A stretch of 64,000 bases of DNA from NCBI RefSeq assembly GCF_004766055.1, contig NZ_SPQR01000006.1, forward strand, positions 62,001-126,000. Reading direction: 5' to 3'. Below the pieces are notes generated by a model. It saw only the letters and a program-made list of their open reading frames with translations. It was not told the DNA's origin and searched no databases. This DNA is from Desulfosporosinus sp. Sb-LF (lineage in GTDB: Bacteria > Bacillota > Desulfitobacteriia > Desulfitobacteriales > Desulfitobacteriaceae). The position numbers were made by a program, and so were the translations under genes. Shown here in pieces: positions 52,938 to 61,419 of this stretch (position 1 is its first letter; every line of letters starts with the position of its first letter).

Positions 52938-53033
52938 ATGGATGGAAGTTTATCGATGATTCCAGTGCAGAAATCTATTTTTAACTCAAAAAATGTTAGG
53001 ATACCACTGCCTGGAATCTGCATTAAATTTTAA
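52938..53033 (+). CDS. Possible 31-residue peptide
   Basis: A short frame beginning MDGSLSMIPVQKSIFNSKNV, with GTGAGG five bases before the ATG. It ends 20 bases upstream of the sigma-D promoter of the csrA array. It is too short to judge as coding on composition. Confidence 0.3.
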   Translation: MDGSLSMIPVQKSIFNSKNVRIPLPGICIKF

Positions 53034-53052
53034 ACATCTTTAAAAAAGTCCT

Positions 53053-53078
53053 TAAGTTTTGCGACGATATTACGATAT
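53053..53078 (+). promoter_or_regulatory. Sigma-D promoter of the csrA array
   Basis: TAAG at 53053 and TACGATAT at 53071 are separated by 14 bases, with the same CTTAAGTTTT context as the flagellin 1 promoter. It lies about 20 bases before the first paralog's start. Confidence 0.72.
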
Positions 53079-53098
53079 ATAGAATAGGAGGAACAATC

Positions 53099-53299
53099 GT
53101 GCTAGTGTTAGGAAGAAAACCTGGCGAATATGTGATGATTGGTGACGACATCATGGTCAAAGTTGTCAGAAGTGACACAGGTAATTTAAGACTCGCAATT
53201 GATGCCCCTGAAACCACAACAATTACACGTGGAGAATTATATCAAAATCAAAATAACTCTCTCACGATGAATACGCACCAAAGCCATATCAATGGCTAA
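53099..53299 (+). CDS. Short CsrA paralog 1
   Basis: A 66-residue CsrA-family protein: MLVLGRKPGEYVMIGDDIMV, then LRLAIDAPETTTITRGELYQ. The residues that contact RNA in CsrA (the first strand MLVLxRK and the Arg of the TITRGELY strand) are kept. Only about 16 residues follow, and they are unlike the FliW-contacting tail of the canonical copy at 46131. The GTG follows TAGGAGGAA. A sigma-D promoter precedes it and a hairpin RNA element follows at 53330. It should bind GGA hairpins as a dimer, possibly a heterodimer with its paralogs. Confidence 0.88.
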   Translation: MLVLGRKPGEYVMIGDDIMVKVVRSDTGNLRLAIDAPETTTITRGELYQNQNNSLTMNTHQSHING

Positions 53300-53329
53300 T
53301 AGCATACGTAATTAAATAACATTGCATGG

Positions 53330-53397
53330 ACGAGCAAATAAGCCAAATCACCCTTACAGGACGTAGGGAAGGTTTGGAATATTTGCTCGTTTTTTTT
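53330..53397 (+). ncRNA. CsrA-binding-type hairpin element 1 with terminator
   Basis: Outer arms ACGAGCAAATA (53330-53340) and TATTTGCTCGT (53380-53390) are perfect, and a T run to 53397 follows. Inside, CCCTTAC and GTAGGG form a hairpin presenting loop AGGAC (53358-53362). TACAGGACGTA is close to the CsrA consensus RUACARGGAUGU. It is probably both the terminator of paralog 1 and a CsrA-binding RNA. Confidence 0.7.
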
Positions 53398-53434
53398 ATT
53401 GACCTAATTTATAGGAATCAAGGAGGAGAAAATC

Positions 53435-53614
53435 GTGCTAGTATTAGGAAGAAAGCCTGGCGAATATGTCATGATCGGCGATGTTATGGTTAAAGTTGTC
53501 AGGAGTAACTCAGGTGATTTAAGACTCGCAATTGATGCCCCTAAAAGCGTAACGATCACACGTGGAGAGTTGTACGAAAGTCAAAAGAATTCTCTCACGA
53601 CTAATATGCAGTAA
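53435..53614 (+). CDS. Short CsrA paralog 2
   Basis: A 59-residue protein too short for most gene finders: MLVLGRKPGEYVMIGDVMVK, LRLAIDAPKSVTITRGELYE, ending NSLTTNMQ. It differs from paralog 1 at about a dozen positions and keeps the RNA-binding strands. The GTG follows AAGGAGGAGAAAATC. It begins only 38 bases after the T run of element 1, and I see no promoter in that gap, so its mRNA probably arises by read-through of element 1. It is followed by element 2. Confidence 0.86.
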   Translation: MLVLGRKPGEYVMIGDVMVKVVRSNSGDLRLAIDAPKSVTITRGELYESQKNSLTTNMQ

Positions 53615-53656
53615 TGCTATCTTAACGACACATTGTATGAACCCAATTTAATACAA

Positions 53657-53734
53657 GTACAGGGACGAGCAAAAAAACCAAGTAACTCTTACAGGACGTA
53701 GGGGATAAATTTGGGATAGTTTGCTCGTTTTTTT
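53657..53734 (+). ncRNA. CsrA-binding-type hairpin element 2 with terminator
   Basis: Outer arms ACGAGCAAA (53665-53673) and TTTGCTCGT (53720-53728) are perfect, with a T run to 53734. Inner hairpin CTCTTAC/GTAGGGG is fully paired and presents loop AGGAC at 53693-53697. An extra GTACAGGGA, an exact match to RUACARGGA, overlaps the 5' edge at 53657. Confidence 0.7.
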
Positions 53735-53765
53735 ATTTATTCATACAATCAAGGAGGAGTGAATT

Positions 53766-53942
53766 ATGCTGGTGTTAGGCAGGAAGCCAGGCGAATACGT
53801 GATGATTGGCGACGATATCATGGTCAAAGTCATTGAAAGTGACTTAGGAGATTTGAGATTAGCAATTGATGCCCCTAAAACCACACCTATTATACGTGGA
53901 GAATTGTATGAAGAACAAAACAAGCCTCCCGAGACCAATTAG
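53766..53942 (+). CDS. Short CsrA paralog 3
   Basis: A 58-residue protein: MLVLGRKPGEYVMIGDDIMV, LRLAIDAPKTTPIIRGELYE, ending EEQNKPPETN. The ATG follows AAGGAGGAG. It lies 31 bases after the T run of element 2, again without a visible promoter of its own. The RNA-binding strands are kept, while the C-terminus has diverged most among the three copies. Element 3 follows at 53989. The three genes plus elements form a head-to-tail array of about 330-base units. Confidence 0.86.
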   Translation: MLVLGRKPGEYVMIGDDIMVKVIESDLGDLRLAIDAPKTTPIIRGELYEEQNKPPETN

Positions 53943-53988
53943 GTGAAGTATATCAAATTTTGCAAAGAGACCCTTTAATAATACTTCA

Positions 53989-54057
53989 AGGACGATTACC
54001 TTTGCTGATTCCTAGCAGGACGCTGGGTTAAATGCAGCAGAGCAATCGTCCTTTTTT
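53989..54057 (+). ncRNA. CsrA-binding-type hairpin element 3 with terminator
   Basis: Outer arms AGGACGATT (53989) and AATCGTCCT (54044) differ completely from those of elements 1 and 2 but are still perfectly paired. A further TGCTG/CAGCA pair is added. Inner hairpin CCTAGC/GCTGGG keeps loop AGGAC (54017-54021) although its stem changed from TAC/GTA to AGC/GCT. This compensatory change supports a selected RNA structure. A T run ends it. Confidence 0.72.
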
Positions 54058-54118
54058 CTATAGTTAAGCATCTTCTTATGGTAATAAGCCGAGTGGCCAT
54101 GAGGCTTGTTATATAAAT

Positions 54119-54160
54119 ATGTGAACACGGATGTTCACATAAATAAAAAATACACGGAGG
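54119..54160 (+). promoter_or_regulatory. Flagellin 2 leader with two CsrA-type sites
   Basis: TGTGAACA and TGTTCACA form a stem whose loop is CGGA (54128-54131); ACACGGATGT matches the CsrA consensus core. A second ACACGGAGG (54152-54160) is the Shine-Dalgarno itself. One upstream hairpin site plus one site over the ribosome binding site is the layout by which CsrA represses hag in Bacillus. No clear sigma-D promoter was found upstream. Confidence 0.65.
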
Positions 54161-54168
54161 TTTTAATT

Positions 54169-57100
54169 ATGATTATCAATACTAATATGGCGTCCCTCAA
54201 CACCTTACGTCAGTTGGGTATCAATGAGAAGAATACCCAGAGCGCCTTGGCAAAATTGTCCTCAGGTCTTCGCATAAACACTGCAGCTGACGATGCAGCA
54301 GGTCTAGCGATCTCCGAAAAAATGCGTGGTCAGATTGCTGGTTTGAACAAAGCTACTAGCAATGCTCAAGATGGTATTTCCCTAGTATCCACTGCAGAAG
54401 GTTCACTGAATGAGACCACTAGCATCCTTCAACGTATGCGCGAATTGGCTGTTCAGGGTTCTAATGATACCAACACTACGAGCGACCGTACTGCAATCCA
54501 AACTGAGATGAATCAGTTAACCTCTGAAATCAACCGGATCGGTAATACCACTGAGTTCAATACCCAGAAATTGCTCAAAGGTACCAATGCAGCGGCAGTG
54601 ACCACTGCTCAAACCACAAATACTAATGTTGATGGTGTGACTGGCATTGCTGCAGGCGCAACCGATGCTATGGTAGTCAATGCAAAGAGTGTTGTGGCGA
54701 TAGCTTCTACCGGCTCAGTGCAGGGTAATACTGCCGCTGCCACCGGTAAAGTCGGCTCTACGGATATCACAACGGCGAGCGTGAAAGGTGCTACCGCTTC
54801 GACTACGCTCCAGGGACTTACTTTTACCTCAATTACCAAAAACGATAAATCTGTAAATGGGGTAACGGTTAAGATTAACCAATTGGCAAACGCAACTGGA
54901 ATTGGCAGTTCCGTAGACATTACTGGTTCTGGTGCTACTGCTGTAATCAACTTTAATATTGGTACTGGTACGGATGGCAAATCCCTCTTTACTGGTTCTA
55001 ACCGTGGTGAATTGTCCAATTATCTCACCAGTATCACAGGTGGCTCAGGTTATGCTGGTTCAGGAGTGACAATTGCTCCTCCAGGTGCTGGTTCTGCAGA
55101 AAAACTGGTTGGTATGTCAGATGCTACGAAAGTAGCCGCTGCCTCAACAATTTCCAGTAGCAGCTTGTCTGGTGGTATAACCGAAGTAAAAGGTGTTAGT
55201 ACGTTCTCTATTACCAGTGCCATCAAAGAAGCTGGCGATACGATTAATGTCGGTGGCAAAACCTTTACAGCGGTAGCAGGCACTGCGGATGCTTCCAAAG
55301 GTGAATTCAATGTTGATAAAACTGCAGCTGCAGTTGTTGCAGGAGCAGGCGCTGCGGCAACAACAGACGTTTCCGCTGCTACAGGAAATCAAATTGATAT
55401 TGCAATTGGTGGCACAACTTATACCTTGAATAATACGGCAATTACGGGATATGGTGACGGTGTTGGAAAAACTAATGCAGATGTAGCGACGTTAATTGGT
55501 AGCGCTGCAAATGGTACAGCTAAACTTTCAGATGTGGCTAATGTAACTGTTGACACTAGTGGAAAAATTAATATCACTGCCAAAACTGCTGGATCTGCTG
55601 TTGCTGCACCTGTAGTTTCGGTAACAGGTAGTGCAGCCTCGACTTTAACTGGATTTGCTGTTTCTGCTAATGTTGGAACCGCTGGAACCGATCCCGATCT
55701 AGGAAGCGCGGCAGTTGTTGCTGCAGCAGGTGATAGAACAATAGCGACAGATATGACTGGAGTAACAACTGATGGACAGATAGACATCGCATTTGGTGTA
55801 ACGACTTATACTATCGATCATACCGCTCTATCAGGATATGGCGATGGTTCTTCGGCAGCTGCTAGTGATCTGACTGATCTATTTGATAATGCATCTGATG
55901 GCGGTACTGGTAAACTTTCAGACGTTGCTAACGTAACTATATCTGGTAATAAAGTTACTATAACAGCCAAGACCAATGCTTTACTCGGCGCAGCACCTAC
56001 AGTTACTGTATCAGGTACTAGTTCAACTGAAACAGATTCGATTACAGCTTTAACTGGATTTGCTTTGGGTTCTACTCCTGGCACTGATGGTACCGATATT
56101 GATGCAGGAACTGCGGGAGTTGTTGCTGCAGCCAGTGATAGGGTGTCAGCTACAAATACGGGCGCCACATTAGCAGGTAATGAAAATATAAAAATCAACC
56201 TAGGTGGAACGGATTATAATGTGGATCATAACGCTCTAGCAGCGTATGACGGCTCCGTAAAAGATGATGCTGCGCTGATTGCATTAATTGGTGCTGCAAA
56301 AACTGCTGGCAATGTTGCTCTTTCAACCGTTGCAAATGTAACTATAGCTTCTAATAAACTTACGATCACAGACAAAACAAATAACGCAGCCCACGGTGTT
56401 CCTACAGTTACTTTATCTGGTACGAATGCAGCTAACCTTGCAACTTTAACCGGATTTGCCGCTCCAGTCACTGGAACCGCTGGTACAGATACTAGCAGTG
56501 CTGCTGAGCAGGCAAAAAATTTACTGATGGCTATCAATGCCGATACTGATTTAAGCAAACATTTTAGTGCTACTGTGGCGAATGGCAAAATCACCATGAC
56601 CGAAAAAACTAACCAAGCAACTGGTACGGCATTATCCACTGTTACTACTGCCGGTGCTGGAGCCAATGACAAACTAGATATTACTGACACAAGCGGTAAG
56701 AATTTGAGCCAAATTACCATTGTCAAAGGTTCTCTTGCCGCTGGTACTGCAGCTGTAACATCAGCCGTAGATTCTATGACCTTGACGTCTGGAACAAAAA
56801 GCACCGAGTTAAATGGTATAAAGCTGTCCTTTTCAGGTTTAACATCAGGGACTTCAACGAGTTTGACGTCTTCGTGGGATGCAGCAGCACAAACCTTAAA
56901 TATAACCGGTAGTATTGCTGATGCAGAAACTGATGCTAATTTTGGAGCTGCTGTTTTGGCTACGGCAAAGACTGGTTTGACTGACGCTGGCTTCCAAGGT
57001 GGGGCTGCACTTACTCTGACTCCTGGTACTGCCGGTACCGGTGCTGGTGGTAGTGCTACTTTGATTGCTACAGCTATGAACGGAAATAGTATGACATTTT

Positions 57101-58485
57101 CTGGTGGCGTAAAAGACGTTGTGGCTGATACCTTGACCGTCGATCAAAAAGACGGCAACCTAACGATCTACTTGGCTAACACCACAGCAAGCAATAATAC
57201 TGCTGCTAAGATTCAGACCGCCGTGCAAGCGTTAGGCACCGTCAAGACTGCAAATGGCGATGTAGACTTTAGCAAATATCAGTTCAAGGCTGAAGGCAAT
57301 TGGGATACCAAAGCAACAGGCGAAGATATTGTAAAAGCTAACACCACCTTGGTAGGTGGTACCACAGAAGTCAAAGGTGACTACAGCTTTGACATCGCCA
57401 AGGCGTTTGACGTTGGTGACCTAGTGAATGTTAAGGGTCAAATCTTCACTGCAGTCGCTGGTAATGCCGTTGGTTCTAAAAACGAGTTCGATGTCTCTGG
57501 TGGCGATATTGACAACCAGGCAATCAGCTTACGCAATGCTATTAGTTTAAACAGCACCTTGAGTGCTACCTATAATGTCAGTGGCACAGGCGCTAACGTT
57601 GACTTGAAGGAAATTACGGCAACTGGAACTGACCTGAAAACTACTGACCTTGCAGTAAAAGGGACTGGAACAGCCGGGCAATACGCCGTTGATGTTAGTA
57701 GTCTGATGACCAATGGTGCGTCCTTTGAACTGGATGGTCAGAAAATTAGCGTTTCCAACAAAGCCGCCAATGTGGGCTATGCTAATGGTACGGCAATTAA
57801 AGTGGCTGCAACCGTGGCCGATCAGACGAAGGCTTTGGCGGATGCCATCAACACCAACGCCACCCTTAAAGTCAATTATACCGCATCGGTTGATTCCACC
57901 AGCGGCAACCTGGTACTCACACAAACTGCCTTTGGAGCCAGCTCGACCGCACCTCAGGTATCGACGACGACTTCAACTTCCGGCGACTTTATTGCCAAAT
58001 TGCAAATTGGAGCAAACACTGGTCAAACAATGACCCTTGACGTTGCTGATATGAGATCCGTGGCACTTGGCATCTCCGGCGATGGCACGGCAAGTACCGT
58101 CGCAGCGCAAAATGGCACCATTGCCTCGTATGTGGCAACAGCCAACGTAAGCAATGGTACCGACAATACCAATGTCGAATTTGCACTGGACATCTCTACC
58201 GCTGACAAAGCAACAGCAGCCATCAGTGTTATCGATGACGCCACCGCCGCAGTATCTGCTGAGCGCTCTAAGCTCGGTGCTTACCAGAACCGTCTCGAAC
58301 ACACCATCAATAACCTTGGCACTTCTTCCCAGAACATTACCACAGCTGAGGCCAACATCCGCGATGTAGATATGGCCAAAGAAATGACCAACTTCCAAAA
58401 GAACAACATTCTCCAACAGGCTGCACAAGCTATGCTGGCGCAAGCTAACCAACAGCCTCAAGGCGTTCTCCAATTACTGAGATAA
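54169..58485 (+). CDS. Giant flagellin (1438 residues)
   Basis: The N-terminal about 150 residues ([40 protein letters not shown]) and C-terminal about 90 residues ([20 protein letters not shown], ending [13 protein letters not shown]) are nearly those of the flagellin at 47240. Between them lie about 1200 residues of Thr/Ala/Gly-rich surface domains, including three tandem units of about 125-135 residues and a second pair of related segments ([10 protein letters not shown] / [10 protein letters not shown]). Start ATG 54169 follows ACACGGAGG; the frame is open to 54106 in the leader. It is exceptionally long for a flagellin and has no stop or frameshift. Variable domains of this size may form a sheath-like outer layer. 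Confidence 0.93.
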   Translation: MIINTNMASLNTLRQLGINEKNTQSALAKLSSGLRINTAADDAAGLAISEKMRGQIAGLNKATSNAQDGISLVSTAEGSLNETTSILQRMRELAVQGSNDTNTTSDRTAIQTEMNQLTSEINRIGNTTEFNTQKLLKGTNAAAVTTAQTTNTNVDGVTGIAAGATDAMVVNAKSVVAIASTGSVQGNTAAATGKVGSTDITTASVKGATASTTLQGLTFTSITKNDKSVNGVTVKINQLANATGIGSSVDITGSGATAVINFNIGTGTDGKSLFTGSNRGELSNYLTSITGGSGYAGSGVTIAPPGAGSAEKLVGMSDATKVAAASTISSSSLSGGITEVKGVSTFSITSAIKEAGDTINVGGKTFTAVAGTADASKGEFNVDKTAAAVVAGAGAAATTDVSAATGNQIDIAIGGTTYTLNNTAITGYGDGVGKTNADVATLIGSAANGTAKLSDVANVTVDTSGKINITAKTAGSAVAAPVVSVTGSAASTLTGFAVSANVGTAGTDPDLGSAAVVAAAGDRTIATDMTGVTTDGQIDIAFGVTTYTIDHTALSGYGDGSSAAASDLTDLFDNASDGGTGKLSDVANVTISGNKVTITAKTNALLGAAPTVTVSGTSSTETDSITALTGFALGSTPGTDGTDIDAGTAGVVAAASDRVSATNTGATLAGNENIKINLGGTDYNVDHNALAAYDGSVKDDAALIALIGAAKTAGNVALSTVANVTIASNKLTITDKTNNAAHGVPTVTLSGTNAANLATLTGFAAPVTGTAGTDTSSAAEQAKNLLMAINADTDLSKHFSATVANGKITMTEKTNQATGTALSTVTTAGAGANDKLDITDTSGKNLSQITIVKGSLAAGTAAVTSAVDSMTLTSGTKSTELNGIKLSFSGLTSGTSTSLTSSWDAAAQTLNITGSIADAETDANFGAAVLATAKTGLTDAGFQGGAALTLTPGTAGTGAGGSATLIATAMNGNSMTFSGGVKDVVADTLTVDQKDGNLTIYLANTTASNNTAAKIQTAVQALGTVKTANGDVDFSKYQFKAEGNWDTKATGEDIVKANTTLVGGTTEVKGDYSFDIAKAFDVGDLVNVKGQIFTAVAGNAVGSKNEFDVSGGDIDNQAISLRNAISLNSTLSATYNVSGTGANVDLKEITATGTDLKTTDLAVKGTGTAGQYAVDVSSLMTNGASFELDGQKISVSNKAANVGYANGTAIKVAATVADQTKALADAINTNATLKVNYTASVDSTSGNLVLTQTAFGASSTAPQVSTTTSTSGDFIAKLQIGANTGQTMTLDVADMRSVALGISGDGTASTVAAQNGTIASYVATANVSNGTDNTNVEFALDISTADKATAAISVIDDATAAVSAERSKLGAYQNRLEHTINNLGTSSQNITTAEANIRDVDMAKEMTNFQKNNILQQAAQAMLAQANQQPQGVLQLLR
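55375..56510 (+). repeat. Three tandem coding repeats in the giant flagellin
   Basis: Units start at about 55375, 55745 and 56150. Each runs: a [20 protein letters not shown]-like strand pair, a D-x-x-x-LIG helix, a [10 protein letters not shown] strand, a KTN segment and a LTGFA..GTAGTD linker. They are diverged at DNA level, so older than the repeats in the surface protein at 10831. Confidence 0.82.
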
Positions 58486-58532
58486 TTGGCTTAGCGTCCT
58501 GGCTAGCAATTGATGCCCAATCGTCACGCTCA

Positions 58533-58560
58533 AGAGCCAGAGATCTACTTCTCTGGCTCT
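58533..58560 (+). terminator. Hairpin after the giant flagellin
   Basis: AGAGCCAGAGA and TCTCTGGCTCT, identical arms to those after flagellin 1, with a different loop. Confidence 0.75.
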
Positions 58561-58627
58561 TCTCTAAATTGAGGGATGTGTGGTATCATTAGACGACTAG
58601 TAGTCAGGCATTGCAAAGGAGCCAGCT

Positions 58628-58861
58628 GTGACCGATGAAAACTATTTGATCCGAAAACTAGAATGGGTGAAGTACAGACTCGAAATGTTAAATCAAATTG
58701 ATGAGAAGTTGGTTGAAATGAGACAACTGGCCGAAGGTGCCCGAGATAACAAGCTAAGCGGTAAACAAATCAAGGTAATTAATACCAGACTGCACAGATG
58801 CCAACAAGAAGTTAGCGAAATGGATGAACAAAGCAGAACTTTTTGGCTAGACTTTCAGTGA
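58628..58861 (+). CDS. Small coiled-coil protein of the flagellin block
   Basis: A 77-residue, highly charged helical protein: DENYLIRKLEWVKYRLEMLN, DEKLVEMRQLAEGARDNKLS, QQEVSEMDEQSRTFWLDF. The GTG follows AAAGGAG. Length and helical character would suit a flagellin-associated chaperone or regulator, but I recognise no family. It sits between the giant flagellin and yjfB copy 2. Its counterpart after flagellin 1 is a pseudogene (49284). Confidence 0.72.
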   Translation: MTDENYLIRKLEWVKYRLEMLNQIDEKLVEMRQLAEGARDNKLSGKQIKVINTRLHRCQQEVSEMDEQSRTFWLDFQ

Positions 58862-58930
58862 TCTCCAGTGGGAATGATTCACTTTAAGATTTGACTTTTT
58901 GGTAGTAAATCTAACGAAGGAGTGATTGAA

Positions 58931-59128
58931 ATGGATATAGCAGCTATGTCAGTCGTGCTCAGTCAAGGCAAAGTTCAGCAACAAGCAGGCATATCGGTCA
59001 TGAAAATGGCGATGGGCGTTGAAGCGACTAAAGGTGACTCAATTGCATCTCTAGTAAGTGGAACAACTAAGACCATGGAAACGTCCGTTCAGCCAAACTT
59101 GGGTGCTAATCTTGATATACAAGCCTAA
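58931..59128 (+). CDS. YjfB-family putative motility protein, copy 2
   Basis: A 65-residue protein beginning MDIAAMSVVLSQGKVQQQAG, almost identical to the copy at 49589 (changes S/G, I/V, A/T). ATG 58931 is preceded by AAGGAGTGA; the ORF is open to 58922. The strong conservation of both copies, while the neighbouring coiled-coil gene decayed in copy 1, suggests both YjfB proteins are under selection. Confidence 0.82.
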   Translation: MDIAAMSVVLSQGKVQQQAGISVMKMAMGVEATKGDSIASLVSGTTKTMETSVQPNLGANLDIQA

Positions 59129-59133
59129 GGAAC

Positions 59134-59172
59134 AGCCGCTAGTTTAGGATCATACCTAGCTAGTGGCTTTAT
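59134..59172 (+). terminator. Terminator after yjfB copy 2
   Basis: AGCCGCTAG pairs with CTAGTGGCT (one G-T pair), followed by TTTATTATT. Confidence 0.8.
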
Positions 59173-59237
59173 TATTCTTGGCGACCTGTATCATTGCGAA
59201 CTGCCACGCAAAAAAACACGTTTTTAGTAGTTTACAC

Positions 59238-59265
59238 TAAAGCTTAGTAGCACTTCTTACGATAC
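59238..59265 (+). promoter_or_regulatory. Sigma-D promoter of flaG-fliD-fliS-fliT
   Basis: TAAA at 59238 and TACGATAC at 59258 are separated by 16 bases. It sits 35 bases upstream of flaG. Confidence 0.68.
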
Positions 59266-59299
59266 ATATAGTAGAGTAAATCAATCAGAGGTGTTCGAT

Positions 59300-59695
59300 T
59301 TGGATATAAGCGCACTAAAGACTTCCGTAGGTTTTGGTGACTCTGCCAATATAGAGCAGACGGTTCCCCGTACACAGTTCGTTATTAATGTTCCAACTGC
59401 GACTACGGGTAACGTTACGGATAAACTAGTGACTGCACCCATTGACGACAAAGTCAATAAAAAGCCAGTCAATTTGCATGATGTAACCCAGATAACGGAA
59501 TCGATAAATCGGTTTATTGAAGCAATGGATGCCAATATTAGATTCACAGTCCATCAAAAGACAAACGAACTTATGGTACAAGTCATTGACCAAACTAATA
59601 ATAAAGTTCTAAAAGAGTTTCCGCCCCATGAATTTCTCGATACGATGGCTGCGATTCGGGAATATGTCGGGATACTACTTGATAAAAAGATATAG
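59300..59695 (+). CDS. flaG: Flagellar protein FlaG, copy 1
   Basis: About 131 residues. A polar, variable N-terminus precedes the FlaG domain: FIEAMDANIRFTVHQKTNEL, MVQVIDQTNNKVLKEFPPHE, LDTMAAIREYVGILLDKKI. FlaG limits filament length in some bacteria. A TTG at 59300 with AGAGGTG six bases upstream is preferred to the GTG at 59291. It heads the fliD-fliS-fliT run. A second FlaG is encoded at 63404. Confidence 0.9.
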   Translation: MDISALKTSVGFGDSANIEQTVPRTQFVINVPTATTGNVTDKLVTAPIDDKVNKKPVNLHDVTQITESINRFIEAMDANIRFTVHQKTNELMVQVIDQTNNKVLKEFPPHEFLDTMAAIREYVGILLDKKI

Positions 59696-59724
59696 TGATG
59701 GATTTTTGATAGGAGGTCTGAAAT

Positions 59725-61386
59725 ATGTCATCGATAGGAGGAACTTATGGACTGTCTGGTTCGGGCATGGATATTGATTCTATCGTAAAAAAGCTAATGG
59801 CTGGACAGCAAACAAAAGACGATGCGTTGGTGCAAAAGAAGACGGTATTGCAATGGCAAAAAACTGCCTATAATACGGTGTATGATGATATTAGCACGTT
59901 TCGTAATACGGTATTTAATTATAAACTCGAGGGGACTTTAAATCCGAATAAGGTTTCTTCCAATAACATGTCTGTAGTCACTGCGACAGCTAATGCTGGT
60001 GCAGTGGATGTAAATCATTCCTTGGTGGTTGCGCAGTTAGCCAGTGGAGTGAACTTGACGAGTACTAGTAGCATCACCCCTACTGGAGCGGATAAGAAGA
60101 CACTTGCCACACAGTTGGGTGTAACAAGTTCTTTTGCTATTAATATTGGGAACGGTTCGGCTAGCAAGGCTATTACCATTACGCCTACCGAGAGTATTAA
60201 TGATGTTGTCAGTGCGATAAATAGTGCTGGTGTTAACGTGCAAGCAAGTTATGATAGCACCTTAGACCGGTTTTTCCTTTCGACAACCAATTTAGGATCT
60301 ACTACGGGGATTAGTATTAGTAGTACTGTTACTACTGGAACCCCTGATGCAGGGGCCGATTTTATCAGGAAACTTAATCTATTTCCTAATGCTGCTCCTG
60401 ATTCCACAACTAACACTGGAGGTTTCACTACCGCCGACGATACTACTGCTAATACAACTACCACTACGTTTTCTAGTCCTACCGGTCTAGATGCGGAATT
60501 TAAACTAGACGGGGTTCATTTAACCGAAGCTAGTAATACATTTAATATCTCCGGCGTGACGTACAGTATAACAGGCGTATCGCCTAACGTGGGGGCGGGC
60601 AATATCGAAGATAAGTTGTCTGCGGGACAAGCGACTAGTGTGAGTGTGACAAACGATGTCGACAAAGCGGTGGACAATATCCAATCCTTAGTTGATTCCT
60701 ATAATAAGATTTTGGCTGAGGTTAATGGCAAGGTAAAGGAGACGCGCTACACTGACTACCCCCCCCTTACGGATACTCAGAAGGCAGCTATGAAAGATGC
60801 AGATATTACTCTCTGGAATACCAAGGCACAGAGCGGGATGCTTCACAGTGATGCGACCTTGACGAGCCTTGTGAACGCCATGCGAAATGCATTTTCTAGC
60901 CCTGTCTCTGGCATTACTGGCACCTATAATAGTGCGTCCTCAATCGGTATTACCACTGGCGACTATACCGAGGGCGGTAAATTATACTTGAATACGGATA
61001 AATTGCGGACCGCGTTAAACGCGAATCCGAATGTACTGAATCAGCTATTTGGCGCTGCTGGTACAACAACAACAATTAATGGTAAAACGACTACCGACAG
61101 TAAAAGTCAGGGGATCGCAGGGCGGCTGTATGATGGCATTAAGAACACAATGGATCAATTGAACCAAATAGCGGGTACTACTGCTAATTCCCAATATGAT
61201 ACCAATAGCAATTTTGCTAAAAAAATTATTGCCTACAATACGCAGATCAGCAATGCTACAAACAGGTTCAATACGATGCAGAGTGCTTATTATAAGCAGT
61301 ATAATGCTATGGAAGTAGCGTTGTCGGCATTGAGCTCCCAGAGTAGTTGGTTATCATCGCAATTGGGTACCAGTAGTACTGGCTAA
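59725..61386 (+). CDS. fliD: Flagellar cap / hook-associated protein 2 FliD
   Basis: The 553-residue protein starts MSSIGGTYGLSGSGMDIDSI, with VKKLMAGQQTKDDALVQKKT, the FliD N-terminus. The middle has SVSVTNDVDKAVDNIQSLVD, and the C-terminus is coiled coil (NTQISNATNRFNTMQSAYYK, QYNAMEVALSAL). It caps the growing filament and folds flagellin monomers. AGGAGG precedes ATG. It lies 30 bases after flaG and before fliS. Confidence 0.95.
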   Translation: MSSIGGTYGLSGSGMDIDSIVKKLMAGQQTKDDALVQKKTVLQWQKTAYNTVYDDISTFRNTVFNYKLEGTLNPNKVSSNNMSVVTATANAGAVDVNHSLVVAQLASGVNLTSTSSITPTGADKKTLATQLGVTSSFAINIGNGSASKAITITPTESINDVVSAINSAGVNVQASYDSTLDRFFLSTTNLGSTTGISISSTVTTGTPDAGADFIRKLNLFPNAAPDSTTNTGGFTTADDTTANTTTTTFSSPTGLDAEFKLDGVHLTEASNTFNISGVTYSITGVSPNVGAGNIEDKLSAGQATSVSVTNDVDKAVDNIQSLVDSYNKILAEVNGKVKETRYTDYPPLTDTQKAAMKDADITLWNTKAQSGMLHSDATLTSLVNAMRNAFSSPVSGITGTYNSASSIGITTGDYTEGGKLYLNTDKLRTALNANPNVLNQLFGAAGTTTTINGKTTTDSKSQGIAGRLYDGIKNTMDQLNQIAGTTANSQYDTNSNFAKKIIAYNTQISNATNRFNTMQSAYYKQYNAMEVALSALSSQSSWLSSQLGTSSTG

Positions 61387-61419
61387 TAATACAGGAAATC
61401 ATAGGGAGGGTTTATCTTG

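Noticed and set aside
54609-58473. Multiple minus-strand open frames opposite the giant flagellin
   Set aside because: They are antisense shadows of Ala/Thr/Gly-rich codons, with no start signals and no domain character.
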